A stretch of 64,000 nucleotides of DNA from Thermodesulfovibrionales bacterium (GCA_031082155.1 JAVHLL010000004.1:50332-114331); one strand, 5' to 3'. Numbered from the stretch's first letter, positions 8,992 to 17,853 are shown. Program-made: numbers and translations. Notes: generated by a model from the sequence alone, not told the origin.

Positions 8992-9888
8992 ATGATCTCG
9001 ATCGGCACATGCTCCTGGACCGAGAAAACGCTTATTCAGAGCGGAGAATTCTATCCTGGAGAGGTTAAGACCGCCGAAGGCCGCCTCAGGTATTATGCCG
9101 GCCACTTTGATACGGTAGAAGTTGATGCCACCTATTATGCAATTCCTGACAGAAAGAATACTTCTCTCTGGGCCGAGAGAACACCTGAAGATTTTATTTT
9201 TCACATAAAAGCATATGGCGCATTCACAGGCCACGGGATTGATCCGAAAACCCTGCCAAAGGATATGCATTCCCTCCTTCCGGAAAAAGACAAGTCGGCA
9301 AACTATGCATACGTAAAAGAACCCTCGCTGCTCGGTCTCATGGCAGAACGGTTCAGGGACTCCCTGACCCCCCTCATACAGGCGAAAAAACTCGGCGTGC
9401 TCGTCTTTCAGTTCCCTCCCTGGTTTCAATACAGAAAATCGAATTTTGATTCTATCCTGAAATACAGGGAACTGATGCAGGGACTGCCGATGGCTGTCGA
9501 GTTCAGACATGGAAGCTGGCTCACCCCTGATGTACAGCAATCCGTCTTTCAGTTTCTGGAAATGACCGGACTGACCTACATCGCCGCAGACGAACCTCAA
9601 TATGGTTCGCTGGCAACAGTCCCCTTTATCCCCCGGACCACTTCAGATATCGCCTATTTCAGATTTCATGGGAGGAACAAAGAGACATGGCTGAAGAAAG
9701 GCGCAGAGACTGCGCTCCGGTACAGTTATCTCTATTCAGATCAGGAACTCCGGGAATTTGTCCCTCCCCTTCGCTCAGCGGGCAAAAAGGCAAAAGTCAC
9801 GTACGCCATGTTCAACAACTGTCACGGGGGATTTGCGATGCGGAATGCCCTGAGATTGAAGGAACTGACAGGGCAGAAGATACAATAA
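8992..9888 (+). CDS. DUF72 family protein (YecE-like TIM-barrel fold)
   Basis: 298 aa. It has the DUF72 hallmarks: 'IGTCSWTEKTL' at the N-terminus, 'FDTVEVDATYYAIP' (residues about 40-53), 'FIFHIKAYGAFTGHG', 'LGVLVFQFPPWF', 'MAVEFRHGSWL', 'YFRFHGRN' and a C-terminal 'YAMFNNCHGGFAMRNAL'. The family is a TIM-barrel resembling metal-dependent endonucleases, but its activity is not established. The start follows a GGAGG at the end of the preceding repeat. No functional link to neighbours is evident. Confidence 0.92.
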   Translation: MISIGTCSWTEKTLIQSGEFYPGEVKTAEGRLRYYAGHFDTVEVDATYYAIPDRKNTSLWAERTPEDFIFHIKAYGAFTGHGIDPKTLPKDMHSLLPEKDKSANYAYVKEPSLLGLMAERFRDSLTPLIQAKKLGVLVFQFPPWFQYRKSNFDSILKYRELMQGLPMAVEFRHGSWLTPDVQQSVFQFLEMTGLTYIAADEPQYGSLATVPFIPRTTSDIAYFRFHGRNKETWLKKGAETALRYSYLYSDQELREFVPPLRSAGKKAKVTYAMFNNCHGGFAMRNALRLKELTGQKIQ

Positions 9889-9949
9889 ATCCCTTCCTTT
9901 TGTTCCTATGGAGAGTCTATCTATAAGCTATCAAGAAAATCAAAAGACT

Positions 9950-10034
9950 GTCATTCCCGCAATCCCGAAAGCTTTCGGGAGTCGGGAATCCTTCCCGGAA
10001 ACCATCGGAAAGATTCCGGACAAGCCGGAATGAC
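9950..10034. repeat. Palindromic dispersed element (GTCATTCC...GGAATGAC)
   Basis: 85 bases with perfect terminal inverted repeats GTCATTCC (9950-9957) and GGAATGAC (10027-10034). It holds an internal 16-base perfect palindrome CCCGAAAGCTTTCGGG. A related element occurs at 12249-12346. This is a MITE/REP-like family, here downstream of DUF72, where its hairpin could also act in termination. Confidence 0.8.
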
Positions 10035-10085
10035 AAATGAACATTAAAAAATTCGCATTTATAAATAGACACTATTGAACACTGC

Positions 10086-10120
10086 TTGACAAACCCATAT
10101 TTTTAGTATACATTTGTATA
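10086..10120 (+). promoter_or_regulatory. lexA promoter with overlapping palindrome (candidate LexA box)
   Basis: A -35 box TTGACA (10086-10091) is followed by a perfect palindrome TATACA-TT-TGTATA (10107-10120) that covers the expected -10 position (spacing 15 to TATACA, 17 to TACATT). A palindrome on the -10 region just before lexA is the classic arrangement for autorepression. The motif differs from the E. coli CTG-N10-CAG box, as expected for another phylum. The assignment to LexA is inference. Confidence 0.6.
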
Positions 10121-10225
10121 TATATTCTCCCCACTTTCTGAGGAGAGGTTGGGCGGGGATCCGGGAACCACGCTTTTCCCGAACCTGCCCGGCTTCTTCC
10201 GATCCAAGAGGGATATATTTGTATT

Positions 10226-10825
10226 ATGAAAGCCATTACGGATAAACAGAAACGCATCCTCGATTTTCTCAGGGAATATACGAAAGGCCACGGCTATCCG
10301 CCGACGGTCAGGGAAATCGGCGAACACTTCAGGTTCCTCTGGGCTGCAGCGCGGGTGCATCTCAAGGCGCTTGAGAAGAAAGGGTTCATAAAAGTGAACC
10401 CGTCAAAATCCAGGGGCATAGAGATCCCTGGGTTAATGCCTTCCGACGGTGTAATGCTTCCGGTTGCAGGAAAGATACGCGCGGGCAAACCGATACTGGC
10501 GAGAGAAGACATCGATGCACACATTCTGATCGACAGGTCCCTGTTCCCCCACGATGATTCATTCTCTTTAACGGTCACAGGGGACAGCATGATCGAAGCA
10601 GGGATATTGGACGGCGATTACGTGATCGTAAGACCACAGAGGAGCCTCGAAAACGGGGAGATCGGGGTAGTCCTGCTGGAAGACGAAGCAACGGTAAAAA
10701 GGGTATATCGGAACAAGAATAAAATAGTCCTGAAGCCTGAGAACAGAACTATGCAACCGACAGCACATAGTCCCCACGAAGTAACCATTATCGGGAAAGT
10801 TGTCGGGGTCATAAGGAAAATGTAA
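10226..10825 (+). CDS. lexA: SOS repressor LexA (S24 autoprotease)
   Basis: 199 aa. An N-terminal winged helix-turn-helix (residues 1-65) is followed by the S24 peptidase domain. The scissile Ala86-Gly87 in 'KIRAGKP', catalytic Ser121 in 'TGDSMIEAG' and Lys158 in 'EATVKRVY' are all present, so self-cleavage after RecA activation should work. The recognition helix region reads 'FRFLWAAARVHLKALEKKG', not the common GFRS-type sequence, which fits a non-standard operator. It is followed by a small unknown gene, an acyltransferase and dinB, an SOS-type polymerase, on the same strand. The mRNA leader would be about 100 bases. Confidence 0.96.
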   Translation: MKAITDKQKRILDFLREYTKGHGYPPTVREIGEHFRFLWAAARVHLKALEKKGFIKVNPSKSRGIEIPGLMPSDGVMLPVAGKIRAGKPILAREDIDAHILIDRSLFPHDDSFSLTVTGDSMIEAGILDGDYVIVRPQRSLENGEIGVVLLEDEATVKRVYRNKNKIVLKPENRTMQPTAHSPHEVTIIGKVVGVIRKM

Positions 10826-10843
10826 TGACGGCTTATACAATTG

Positions 10844-10870
10844 GTCATTGCGAGTGAAACGAAGCAATCT
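10844..10870 (+). repeat. Dispersed 'ATTGCGAG...GAAGCAATCT' repeat, single copy
   Basis: The sequence GTCATTGCGAGTGAAACG plus GAAGCAATCT matches a short palindrome-like repeat that I recognise as common between genes in several anaerobic phyla. Only this one copy is seen in the window. It lies between lexA and the next small gene. Confidence 0.6.
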
Positions 10871-10893
10871 TCTATTTTGGCTAAACATTATCC

Positions 10894-11133
10894 ATGGACA
10901 TCGGAGAAACCATAAGCGTCGTCGCCTCCTTCGGAATGCCGTACAAAATAAGGCCGGTGAAGTTCAGGTGGAACGGCAAAGTCTTTGAGGTGAAGGACAT
11001 TACCTATGCATGGCAGACAAAAGAGGGGCAGACAAGGATATACCATTTCTCCCTAACGGATGAAAATACCTTGTACGAATTGAGCTTCGATACCGTATCG
11101 CTTGTGTGGAGGCTGGAGCGGTTGGAGGTATAA
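10894..11133 (+). CDS. Small conserved-looking protein in lexA-dinB interval
   Basis: 79 aa, no signal peptide. Basic N-terminal half ('YKIRPVKFRWNGKVFEVKDI') then a beta-rich C-terminal half ending 'LSFDTVSLVWRLERLEV'. The pattern recalls DUF6504-type small proteins that occur near translesion polymerases, but I cannot confirm this. The start ATG at 10894 lies 68 bases after lexA. Its place between lexA and dinB suggests a link to DNA damage tolerance, which is only guilt by association. Confidence 0.6.
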   Translation: MDIGETISVVASFGMPYKIRPVKFRWNGKVFEVKDITYAWQTKEGQTRIYHFSLTDENTLYELSFDTVSLVWRLERLEV

Positions 11134-11393
11134 GAAAAGTTTCACTTTTTCCAAAGGGAAGAAAGAAGGGTAATGTTATTCAAAAACCTCCTCATTCCAA
11201 GGTGAGATCAGGTGAGGGTTTGAATTGCAAAATAGATGAGTCGGGGATACAATGTTTTAGAAAACAGACAGATAACGTAGTAATCTCACAGTATCTGTGT
11301 TTATAATTCCCTGACCAGCAGGTTAATTGGGCCTTGCATCCGCAACAACAACGCGTGGTCCAGAGAAAATGGAGAGGAACGGGTGATCCGTTC

Positions 11394-12215
11394 ATGACGA
11401 ATAAGGATACGACAATTATGGAACCTTTTTTTACCGGCAACTCGTACGACACCCCGGATAATGCACCGCGTTTTCTTGGGGACCGTCTCGCTCTGAATAC
11501 CCGGTGGTATTTTGCCGGGAAGTATATACGTGAAGTATTCAGGTCCCGCGCGATAGCGCTCAGTGGCCTGTACGACAGGAAAGCCTGGGCAGAGTCTTCT
11601 TACAGAGTTTTAAAAATAATAGAAGGGTGCGGCGGACGTTTCCACCTGAGGGGGTTGGACAACCTGCGTTCCTGTCAGGGGCCCGTAGTTTTTATCAGCA
11701 ACCATATGAGCACCCTGGAAACCATGACACTTCCCTGTATAATCGCACCTTTTATAAAGGTTACCTTTGTAGTCAAGGAAAGTCTGGCGACACACCCCCT
11801 GTTCGGACCAGTAATGCGCGCCAGGGCCCCTATCCTTGTGAGCAGGAAAAATCCCCGTGAAGATTTTCAGACCGTTATGACCAAAGGGAAAGAATTATTG
11901 GCCAAAGGGACTTCAATCATCATTTTCCCCCAGAGCACCAGGAGCGCAGTATTTGTACCGGAAGAATTTAATTCTTTGGGCGTCAAACTTGCCAGGGCTG
12001 CCGGGGTACAGGTTATACCTGTAGCCGTCAAGACAGATTTCTGGGCAAACGGCAAATATCTCAAAGACCTGGGAACTGTCACCCGCAGCAAACCCATCCA
12101 TATGGTATTCAGCCAACCCTTTTCGATTCATGGGACCGGCAAGGATGAACAGAAAAAGATTATCGATTTCATAATCGGTCATCTCCGGCAATGGGGAGGA
12201 ATCATTAAGGCATAA
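11394..12215 (+). CDS. 1-acyl-sn-glycerol-3-phosphate acyltransferase (PlsC-like)
   Basis: 273 aa from the ATG at 11394, which follows GGTGATC, a match to the extended anti-Shine-Dalgarno pairing. The frame is open from 11334, and a later ATG at 11418 has an AAGGA upstream. The acyltransferase core is present: block I 'ISNHMSTLETM' (residues about 98-108, with HxxxxE in place of the usual HxxxxD), the arginine-containing block II, block III 'IIIFPQSTRS' and block IV 'VQVIPVAVKT'. It would acylate lysophosphatidate or a related acceptor at the membrane face. The E-for-D exchange and the 'PQSTRS' block suggest a divergent subfamily. Confidence 0.8.
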   Translation: MTNKDTTIMEPFFTGNSYDTPDNAPRFLGDRLALNTRWYFAGKYIREVFRSRAIALSGLYDRKAWAESSYRVLKIIEGCGGRFHLRGLDNLRSCQGPVVFISNHMSTLETMTLPCIIAPFIKVTFVVKESLATHPLFGPVMRARAPILVSRKNPREDFQTVMTKGKELLAKGTSIIIFPQSTRSAVFVPEEFNSLGVKLARAAGVQVIPVAVKTDFWANGKYLKDLGTVTRSKPIHMVFSQPFSIHGTGKDEQKKIIDFIIGHLRQWGGIIKA

Positions 12216-12248
12216 AACCACGTACAACTGCGCTGGAACATATCAAAT

Positions 12249-12346
12249 CTGTCATTCCGGCTCGTCCGGAATCTTTCTTCAACAACCTTCTTGATCATAT
12301 TTTCTCATTAGGCTAAAGAAGGATTCCCGACAAGCGGGAATGACAG
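12249..12346. repeat. Second copy of the GTCATTCC...GGAATGAC palindromic element
   Basis: Terminal inverted repeats CTGTCATTCC (12249-12258) and GGAATGACAG (12337-12346) match perfectly. Sub-palindromes CCGGCTCGTCCGG and CCCGACAAGCGGG lie just inside. It shares ends and general build with the element at 9950-10034 and sits immediately upstream of dinB. Confidence 0.8.
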
Positions 12347-12373
12347 GTATCCCCCGTGGAGGTCGGGGAATAA

Positions 12374-13606
12374 GTGTGTGGAGCAATCTCTAAAATAATC
12401 CTCTGTATAGACATGGACGCATTTTTTGCCTCAGTGGAGCAGCAGTCCAATCCGAAGCTCCGGGGCAAACCGATTGCGGTTATCGGTTCCGGCGGGAGAA
12501 CGGTCATCACAACCCGTTCCTACGAGGCAAGGAAATACGGCGTAAAAACAGGCATGAACCTATATGAGGCAAAGAAGCTATGCCCCCGTCTCATTTTTGT
12601 GCCCGGGAACAACGAGAAATATACCCATACCTGCAGGGAACTGCAGAAGATATATCTCCGGTTTACCCCTGAGGTTGAGGTGTATTCCATCGATGAAGCG
12701 TTTCTCGATGTCACCGCCTCACACCATCTTTTTGGCGGACCTGAAGCAATCGGAAATACCATCAAAAGAGAGATCAAAAAACAGATCGGTATCAACTGTA
12801 CAGTTGGGATTGCTCCGAATATCCTTCTCGCAAAGCTTGCGAGTGATATTGCAAAGCCCGACGGCCTGAAGTGGATCAGGCCTGAAGATGCAGGGTCCGT
12901 ACTTGAATGTCTTCCTGTAAAAGAACTCTGGGGCATCGGCTCCCGGCTCTCGGCAAAACTTGACGCCATGGGAATCAAAACCTGCGGTGACCTGGGAAGG
13001 ACCCCGGCAAGTCTTCTGCGGAATAAATTCGGCATCATCGGTGAACATCTCAAGGCCATGGGCATGGGTATATGTAACAGGCTGCTCTCTGTGCACGAGG
13101 AGGACCCAAAATCCATCGTCCACAGCATGACCTTCGATAGGAACCTCTCTCAGAGGAATGCGATAGAGGCGGAGATGCTCAAGCTGAGCGATATGGTAGG
13201 GAGACGGGCACGGAAATATGGGTTCATCGGAAGAAAAGTAACGCTCACCGTGAGATATCCTGACTTTGAAACGTTTTCAAAGCAGACAACACTCGCCGAG
13301 CACACAAACCATACTCACGAGATTTACCGGAATGCTGTCTCCATCCTGAATACCCTTATGCTGAAAGACAGCGTAAGATTGCTCGGCGTATCTCTTGCAA
13401 GCCTTGTCAGAGACCAGGGTCAGGTGCTGTTATTTGCGGAGCAGAGAAAAGAGAAGGCCCTCCTTCAGACAATTGATGGGGTAAATGACCGATATGGTGA
13501 CTTTAAGCTCATATGGGCGTCGTATCTCAGGAACATTGCCCCGCCCCGCGTCATCTCGCCTGCGTGGAAACCTTCAGGGGTCCGGCACATAGGCGTGAAG
13601 AGTTAA
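12374..13606 (+). CDS. dinB: DNA polymerase IV (Y family) DinB
   Basis: 410 aa. The GTG start at 12374 follows GGAGG by 11 bases; homologues begin close to 'ILCIDMDAFFASVEQ', so this start fits. Catalytic residues are visible in 'CIDMDAFFASVEQ' (Asp about 12) and 'YSIDEAFLDV' (Asp-Glu near 103-104). Next come the helix-hairpin-helix thumb region and the little-finger domain. It performs translesion synthesis and is normally SOS-induced. It lies on the lexA strand but has its own upstream gap with a palindromic repeat, so joint transcription is uncertain. Its end overlaps the end of kup1 by 4 bases (convergent). Confidence 0.96.
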   Translation: MCGAISKIILCIDMDAFFASVEQQSNPKLRGKPIAVIGSGGRTVITTRSYEARKYGVKTGMNLYEAKKLCPRLIFVPGNNEKYTHTCRELQKIYLRFTPEVEVYSIDEAFLDVTASHHLFGGPEAIGNTIKREIKKQIGINCTVGIAPNILLAKLASDIAKPDGLKWIRPEDAGSVLECLPVKELWGIGSRLSAKLDAMGIKTCGDLGRTPASLLRNKFGIIGEHLKAMGMGICNRLLSVHEEDPKSIVHSMTFDRNLSQRNAIEAEMLKLSDMVGRRARKYGFIGRKVTLTVRYPDFETFSKQTTLAEHTNHTHEIYRNAVSILNTLMLKDSVRLLGVSLASLVRDQGQVLLFAEQRKEKALLQTIDGVNDRYGDFKLIWASYLRNIAPPRVISPAWKPSGVRHIGVKS

Positions 13607-15417
13607 AGCTGAATTTTCGTAAATACCCCATGGAGTTTCTTTGGCGGAAAATTATAGAACCGCACAAAGGGAGGCATTATCCTTTTCATTAACGCAAACA
13701 ATTTCCAGATTATATTCGGTGTAGAAATATCTTCGAGGCCATAGAAGACGACCCTTTCCTCGATGCCTGCTTCCCGGAGAATTTCTTCGATATCAATCAC
13801 CTCCATATACCCAACCTGTATCTCAAAAACCCTCAACCCGTCTGCAAGCTCTTCTCTGAAAAATCCCGTCATTCCATACGGGTCCTCTCTTTTGATGAGT
13901 GATACAAAAATATTGTCCTCATAGAGAATGTTGTGAAAAAACATTGTCTGCGTGACATAGAACGGGATATCCTGTGTGTCCTTAATCAGGAAAAGAGCAC
14001 TGCCTTCCAGTTTTTCTTTCACCGCATATACTCTTTTGAATTTATGGAGGAATTCATCATGGGGCATAAAATCCATCATCCTGTACAGTTTTTTCTGGCC
14101 ATGCGTGTAAAGAAGTATCATTCCGAGCGGCAATGCAGCCAGGAGCAGGGACCAATAGCCACCGTGCGGCAGTTTATAGAGGTTTGCCGAGAAAAAAACT
14201 ATGTCTATAATGGTCACAAAGACAGCAAAAAATGCGAGCACTTTTTTCTTCTTCAGATAAAAAATGACTGTCATGAATATTCCCGTGAGCACCATTGTCC
14301 CTGTCACTGCTATGCCGTATGCAGCAGCAAGACGGTGGGATTCCCTGAATTCAAACATGATAAAAAGCACGGCCGCAAGAAGGAACCAGTTCACGGACCC
14401 TATGTAAATCTGGGATTTTCTCTCCTCTGATGTATAACTCACCTCAAACGCAGGCAGCAACCGTGTGGTAATCCCCTGATATACCATGGAGAACGTCCCG
14501 CTGATCATCGCCTGGGAAGCGATAATCGTTGCCGCAATGCTCAACAGCAGGAACGGCACATAGAGGGACTGCGCATAATGCAGTACCATTTCAAAAAGTA
14601 TGCTCTTTGCCTCAGGATGATTCATGAGGAAAGCTCCCTGCCCCAGATAGTTCAATACAAGGGCCACGAAAACCCCTGCCCATGCCTGGCGGATAGGTTT
14701 CCCCCCCAGATGTCCCATGTCGGCATAGAGGGCTTCCCCGCCTGTCGCACAGAGGATAATTTCACCAAGGAGAAAAAATCCCGCAAGCTTATTCTCAACG
14801 AGGAACTTCAATCCATAATAGGGGTTGAGAGAAACGAGCACCTGGGGCGCCTCGGCAATGGCAACAATCCCGGATATCGCAAGTGCAAGAAACCATATCG
14901 CTGTAACAGGACCGAAGACCCCTGCAACCTTTTCCGTGCCTCTCTTCTGAAACGAGAAAAGGACAAGAGCGATAACCATTGCGATGAACACTATGGCAGT
15001 TCCGGAGAGATGCTCAAATCCCGGGATAAGCGCAGCGCCTTCAACTGCGCTCAATATGCTTATTGCCGGGGTTATGATTCCGTCGCCAATAAGCAGTGAC
15101 ACACCGATAATTGCGAGAAACGAAACAAGGCCGGCGCTCTTCCTTTTCCTGAGTAAGGGAAGGAGAATCTCTTTGAGAACGATCTTGCCGCCTTCTCCCC
15201 GGATACTCAGACTCATGGCCAGCCATGCGAACTGGATGCTTACCAGGATTGTGAGCGTCCAGACAATCAGGGAAAGTGCTCCAAGGATATTGTCATTGCT
15301 TTGTTTGAGGAAGATAAAGATCACCGTTACCGTATAGATAGGGCTGGTTCCTATATCACCAAAGACAAGACCGAGAGATTTTATGATACCTTTGAGAGAG
15401 GACTGTCGTTCAATCAT
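13603..15417 (-). CDS. kup: KUP/HAK/KT family potassium uptake protein (copy 1)
   Basis: 604 aa, about 12 transmembrane segments in the first 440 residues and a cytoplasmic C-terminal tail. The N-terminal 'LGLVFGDIGTSPIYT' and 'GEGGKIVLKEILLPLL' motifs are those of KUP transporters, and 'CATGGEALYADMGHLG' is the conserved mid-protein motif. It takes up K+ with protons across the inner membrane. A paralogue of identical length lies at 44121-45935. Unlike that copy, this gene has only about 57 bases before the next gene and no riboswitch, so control must differ. Confidence 0.95.
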   Translation of the reverse strand: MIERQSSLKGIIKSLGLVFGDIGTSPIYTVTVIFIFLKQSNDNILGALSLIVWTLTILVSIQFAWLAMSLSIRGEGGKIVLKEILLPLLRKRKSAGLVSFLAIIGVSLLIGDGIITPAISILSAVEGAALIPGFEHLSGTAIVFIAMVIALVLFSFQKRGTEKVAGVFGPVTAIWFLALAISGIVAIAEAPQVLVSLNPYYGLKFLVENKLAGFFLLGEIILCATGGEALYADMGHLGGKPIRQAWAGVFVALVLNYLGQGAFLMNHPEAKSILFEMVLHYAQSLYVPFLLLSIAATIIASQAMISGTFSMVYQGITTRLLPAFEVSYTSEERKSQIYIGSVNWFLLAAVLFIMFEFRESHRLAAAYGIAVTGTMVLTGIFMTVIFYLKKKKVLAFFAVFVTIIDIVFFSANLYKLPHGGYWSLLLAALPLGMILLYTHGQKKLYRMMDFMPHDEFLHKFKRVYAVKEKLEGSALFLIKDTQDIPFYVTQTMFFHNILYEDNIFVSLIKREDPYGMTGFFREELADGLRVFEIQVGYMEVIDIEEILREAGIEERVVFYGLEDISTPNIIWKLFALMKRIMPPFVRFYNFPPKKLHGVFTKIQL

Positions 15418-15474
15418 CTTCTCTATTGTACAATCCAGAGCAGCGAAGTTGCCTGATTATAAGTATCCGGGGCA

Positions 15475-16095
15475 TTATTGTGGATATACTATGCACTTCG
15501 CACCTTCGGTGAAAGACCAGTACAGGGCTTTGGCATCCTGTTTCTCAAGTCCGAGATCCAGCGCAGTGTATTGTTTCCCGCGCACTGCATACCAGAAGGT
15601 AACCGCAGGTCTCACGAGAAAGTCCTCCAGAGATGAGAGCGTATTCCCAAATTTTGAAGTCACCCCTTCCGAGGGACGTATTGATATGAATACCCTGTTA
15701 TCGAGCACAAGTGTGTATCGTGCTGGCATATCCCCGATCTCAAGCACATCAAGGGTGAAATCCTCCGATTCCTTCATGTCTCCGGGCCTGACGGTTTTTC
15801 TTGACGGTTTCACCAACGCGCTCTTTTTCACCAGGGCCAGTGCCTGGTCAGGCACATTGTTCCCCCAAAAGTCAACATGGTGTATCGGGAACTCCCGCAA
15901 AGAGATTCCTTTTGCTTTTATCTGTATTCTCTTTTCTTTCAAATGAAAGACCACATAGAGATTTGGCTTTTTTGCCAATGACCACTCTTCTCTGAGAAGC
16001 TGATTTTCCTTTACAAGACTTGCCCGGTTCTCTCCAAAAGTCTGGGATGGGAACAGGATAAGGGTTGAGATGAGAAGAAGTATTTTGATAAGCAT
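15475..16095 (-). CDS. Exported protein of unknown function next to L,D-transpeptidases
   Basis: 206 aa from the ATG at 16095, one base after the stop of the upstream gene. The longer frame to 16179 reads into that gene and is unlikely. The start gives a clean signal peptide ('LIKILLLISTLILFPSQTFG'). A short heptad-like stretch ('LVKENQLLREEWSLAKK') follows, then a beta-rich domain. The upstream transpeptidase has a similar coiled stretch ('RLKSENQYLKQRIKSM'), so the two may interact. I do not recognise the family. Probably periplasmic and linked to the cell wall by context only. Confidence 0.7.
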   Translation of the reverse strand: MLIKILLLISTLILFPSQTFGENRASLVKENQLLREEWSLAKKPNLYVVFHLKEKRIQIKAKGISLREFPIHHVDFWGNNVPDQALALVKKSALVKPSRKTVRPGDMKESEDFTLDVLEIGDMPARYTLVLDNRVFISIRPSEGVTSKFGNTLSSLEDFLVRPAVTFWYAVRGKQYTALDLGLEKQDAKALYWSFTEGAKCIVYPQ

Positions 16096-16096
16096 A

Positions 16097-16726
16097 TTAA
16101 AAGATGTAAATTCTTGTCCCGATATCAGTCGCTGCGAAAAGAGTTTTGAGGTCTTCGTCACCAACACGGACACACCCATGTGTCACATTTCTGCCGAGCA
16201 ATCTCGTATAGAGTGTTCCGTGTATATAGTAACCGCTGCCGAAGCCGAGCGCATAATCCCCAAGCATTCCCGTCTCCATTCTTCCCTGTGCCGTAACCGG
16301 AATCTTCTCGCCTTCTTCAATGAAGGCCCAGTCAGGCTTTGTCCAGACCGGCGCAACATGTTTCGTCTGAACCGTAAACACTCCTCGTGGGGTATCAAAT
16401 ATCCATGTGGTTTTCTTGTCCGGATCTCTCAACACTGCACCGCTTCCACAGGATACGACAGCTTCATGGATAACCCTGTCCCCTTTTTTCAGGAAAAGCC
16501 TGTTTTTGCCGCTGTCAATCACAATGTAGAAAACATTCGGTGCCATACTCTTTATTCTCTGTTTCAGATACTGGTTTTCAGATTTCAGCCTGGATACGCT
16601 CCTGGCTGAACCTTTACCCTCCGTCTCGATGGGCGGCCACATTCCGATATAGAATCCCGTACCCCACATTAACAGGAAAAGGGAAAAAACAGCCGAGGCA
16701 AGTATGGTCTTTTTATCCCGGAACAT
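16097..16726 (-). CDS. L,D-transpeptidase (YkuD domain), membrane-anchored
   Basis: 209 aa. One N-terminal transmembrane anchor (about residues 8-28) and a short coiled segment precede a YkuD domain (about 65-209). The catalytic motif 'HGTLYTRLLG...VTHGCVRVGDEDL' carries the active His and Cys (HGCVR). Such enzymes form 3-3 peptide cross-links or attach proteins to murein in the periplasm. It lies 3 bases from the upstream transpeptidase lipoprotein gene and 1 base from the downstream exported protein, forming one operon. Confidence 0.9.
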   Translation of the reverse strand: MFRDKKTILASAVFSLFLLMWGTGFYIGMWPPIETEGKGSARSVSRLKSENQYLKQRIKSMAPNVFYIVIDSGKNRLFLKKGDRVIHEAVVSCGSGAVLRDPDKKTTWIFDTPRGVFTVQTKHVAPVWTKPDWAFIEEGEKIPVTAQGRMETGMLGDYALGFGSGYYIHGTLYTRLLGRNVTHGCVRVGDEDLKTLFAATDIGTRIYIF

Positions 16727-16729
16727 CGC

Positions 16730-17827
16730 TTACTTTCCCTGAATCCCCGAGGAGAATCTGTTCCTCGCATCAACTGCCCCGATAATAGTGACCGGCGTCC
16801 CGACGCTTATTAATCCGTAGAGTTCATTAATGTTTTGATTGTCCATGGCAATACAACCATAGGTCATGCTATCTTTTCCGCCGCCGTGTATTTCAATCAA
16901 TCCTCCAATGCTGACTGTGCGGGGAATGAGCCCTTTTTTCTTTGCGAATTCGAATTGCCTCCGGTCATCCTCATTAGGGTAATTGATGAGCAAAGCCTTA
17001 TGATAACGACTCCGTGGTAATTTTTTGATAATTTTATATCTCCCCTCGGGTGTTGCATAATCTCCTGCGTGGATTTTATCCTTTGATCCGTTCCTGCCGA
17101 GCCCGATTTTATAGCTCTTTGCGGCGTTCCCTCGTTTATAGAGCGTAAGTGTGCGTTCACTTTTATTGATTACTATTACCGGAATTTTCCTTGTTCGAGA
17201 TTCGGCAATCGTATCATCGAACCACTGCTGCCATTGCCCGATCTGTTTTTTATCTGAATATCGGGTTACAATCGGATAGAGTGTTTTCTCTGCGGCTTTG
17301 ATATGCTGGGCAAGCGAGGGTGTCTTTTCATCGGCACCTATAAAATCGCCCCGTTCAAAACGCTTCTTGGCTTCGATCAGGATGACTTCCGCCTGTATGA
17401 GGTTTCTCCTGGCCAGGCGTCCTTCATTCATTGTTTTTGACAACCTCTTCAGCGTCTCTATTTGATCGCCAAGAAACGACAACTTCTCCTCTGTCTTCCG
17501 GGAGAATTCCTGCTTCTTTCCCTCCAGTTGTACAATTATGGAATTCCCGGTCTGTAAAAGCTGTCTGTATTCCGACTGGACATGGGTATAATTGCGGAAG
17601 AAAATCAGTCTCGATTTCTCCCTGATAAAATTGGCTTTTGCCTTAATAAACGTTTTCTTATACTGTCCATATTCTTCCGGCAGGTACACAGGCACCTCCG
17701 ACCTCCAGAGGGCAAGAGCTTGTTCCTCTGCCTGCTTTATCTCTGGAGGTATCGGAGGTTCAGTGCAACCTGCAAGGCACAGAATTGCCACTGCGAGCAG
17801 TATGTTCTGAATGCGGCTCAGGTTCAA
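16730..17827 (-). CDS. L,D-transpeptidase lipoprotein (YkuD domain)
   Basis: 365 aa. The signal peptide ends at lipobox LAGC (Cys about 21). A long helical region follows (about 25-190), then a YkuD domain whose active site reads 'IEIHGGGKDSMTYGCIAMDN' (His and Cys present, with YGC instead of HGC). The 'YKIGLGRNGSKDKIHAGDYATPEGRYKI' region is typical of ErfK/YbiS/YcfS enzymes. Anchored by its lipid, it would act on murein in the periplasm. It follows the lipoprotein at 18456 by 26 bases and precedes a second YkuD gene. Confidence 0.9.
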   Translation of the reverse strand: MNLSRIQNILLAVAILCLAGCTEPPIPPEIKQAEEQALALWRSEVPVYLPEEYGQYKKTFIKAKANFIREKSRLIFFRNYTHVQSEYRQLLQTGNSIIVQLEGKKQEFSRKTEEKLSFLGDQIETLKRLSKTMNEGRLARRNLIQAEVILIEAKKRFERGDFIGADEKTPSLAQHIKAAEKTLYPIVTRYSDKKQIGQWQQWFDDTIAESRTRKIPVIVINKSERTLTLYKRGNAAKSYKIGLGRNGSKDKIHAGDYATPEGRYKIIKKLPRSRYHKALLINYPNEDDRRQFEFAKKKGLIPRTVSIGGLIEIHGGGKDSMTYGCIAMDNQNINELYGLISVGTPVTIIGAVDARNRFSSGIQGK

Positions 17828-17853
17828 CGTCGGATTTCGCCTGAAAATTTAGC

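Noticed and set aside
15418..15475. Second c-di-AMP riboswitch before the first kup
   Set aside because: Only about 57 bases separate the genes and no ydaO core blocks occur there.
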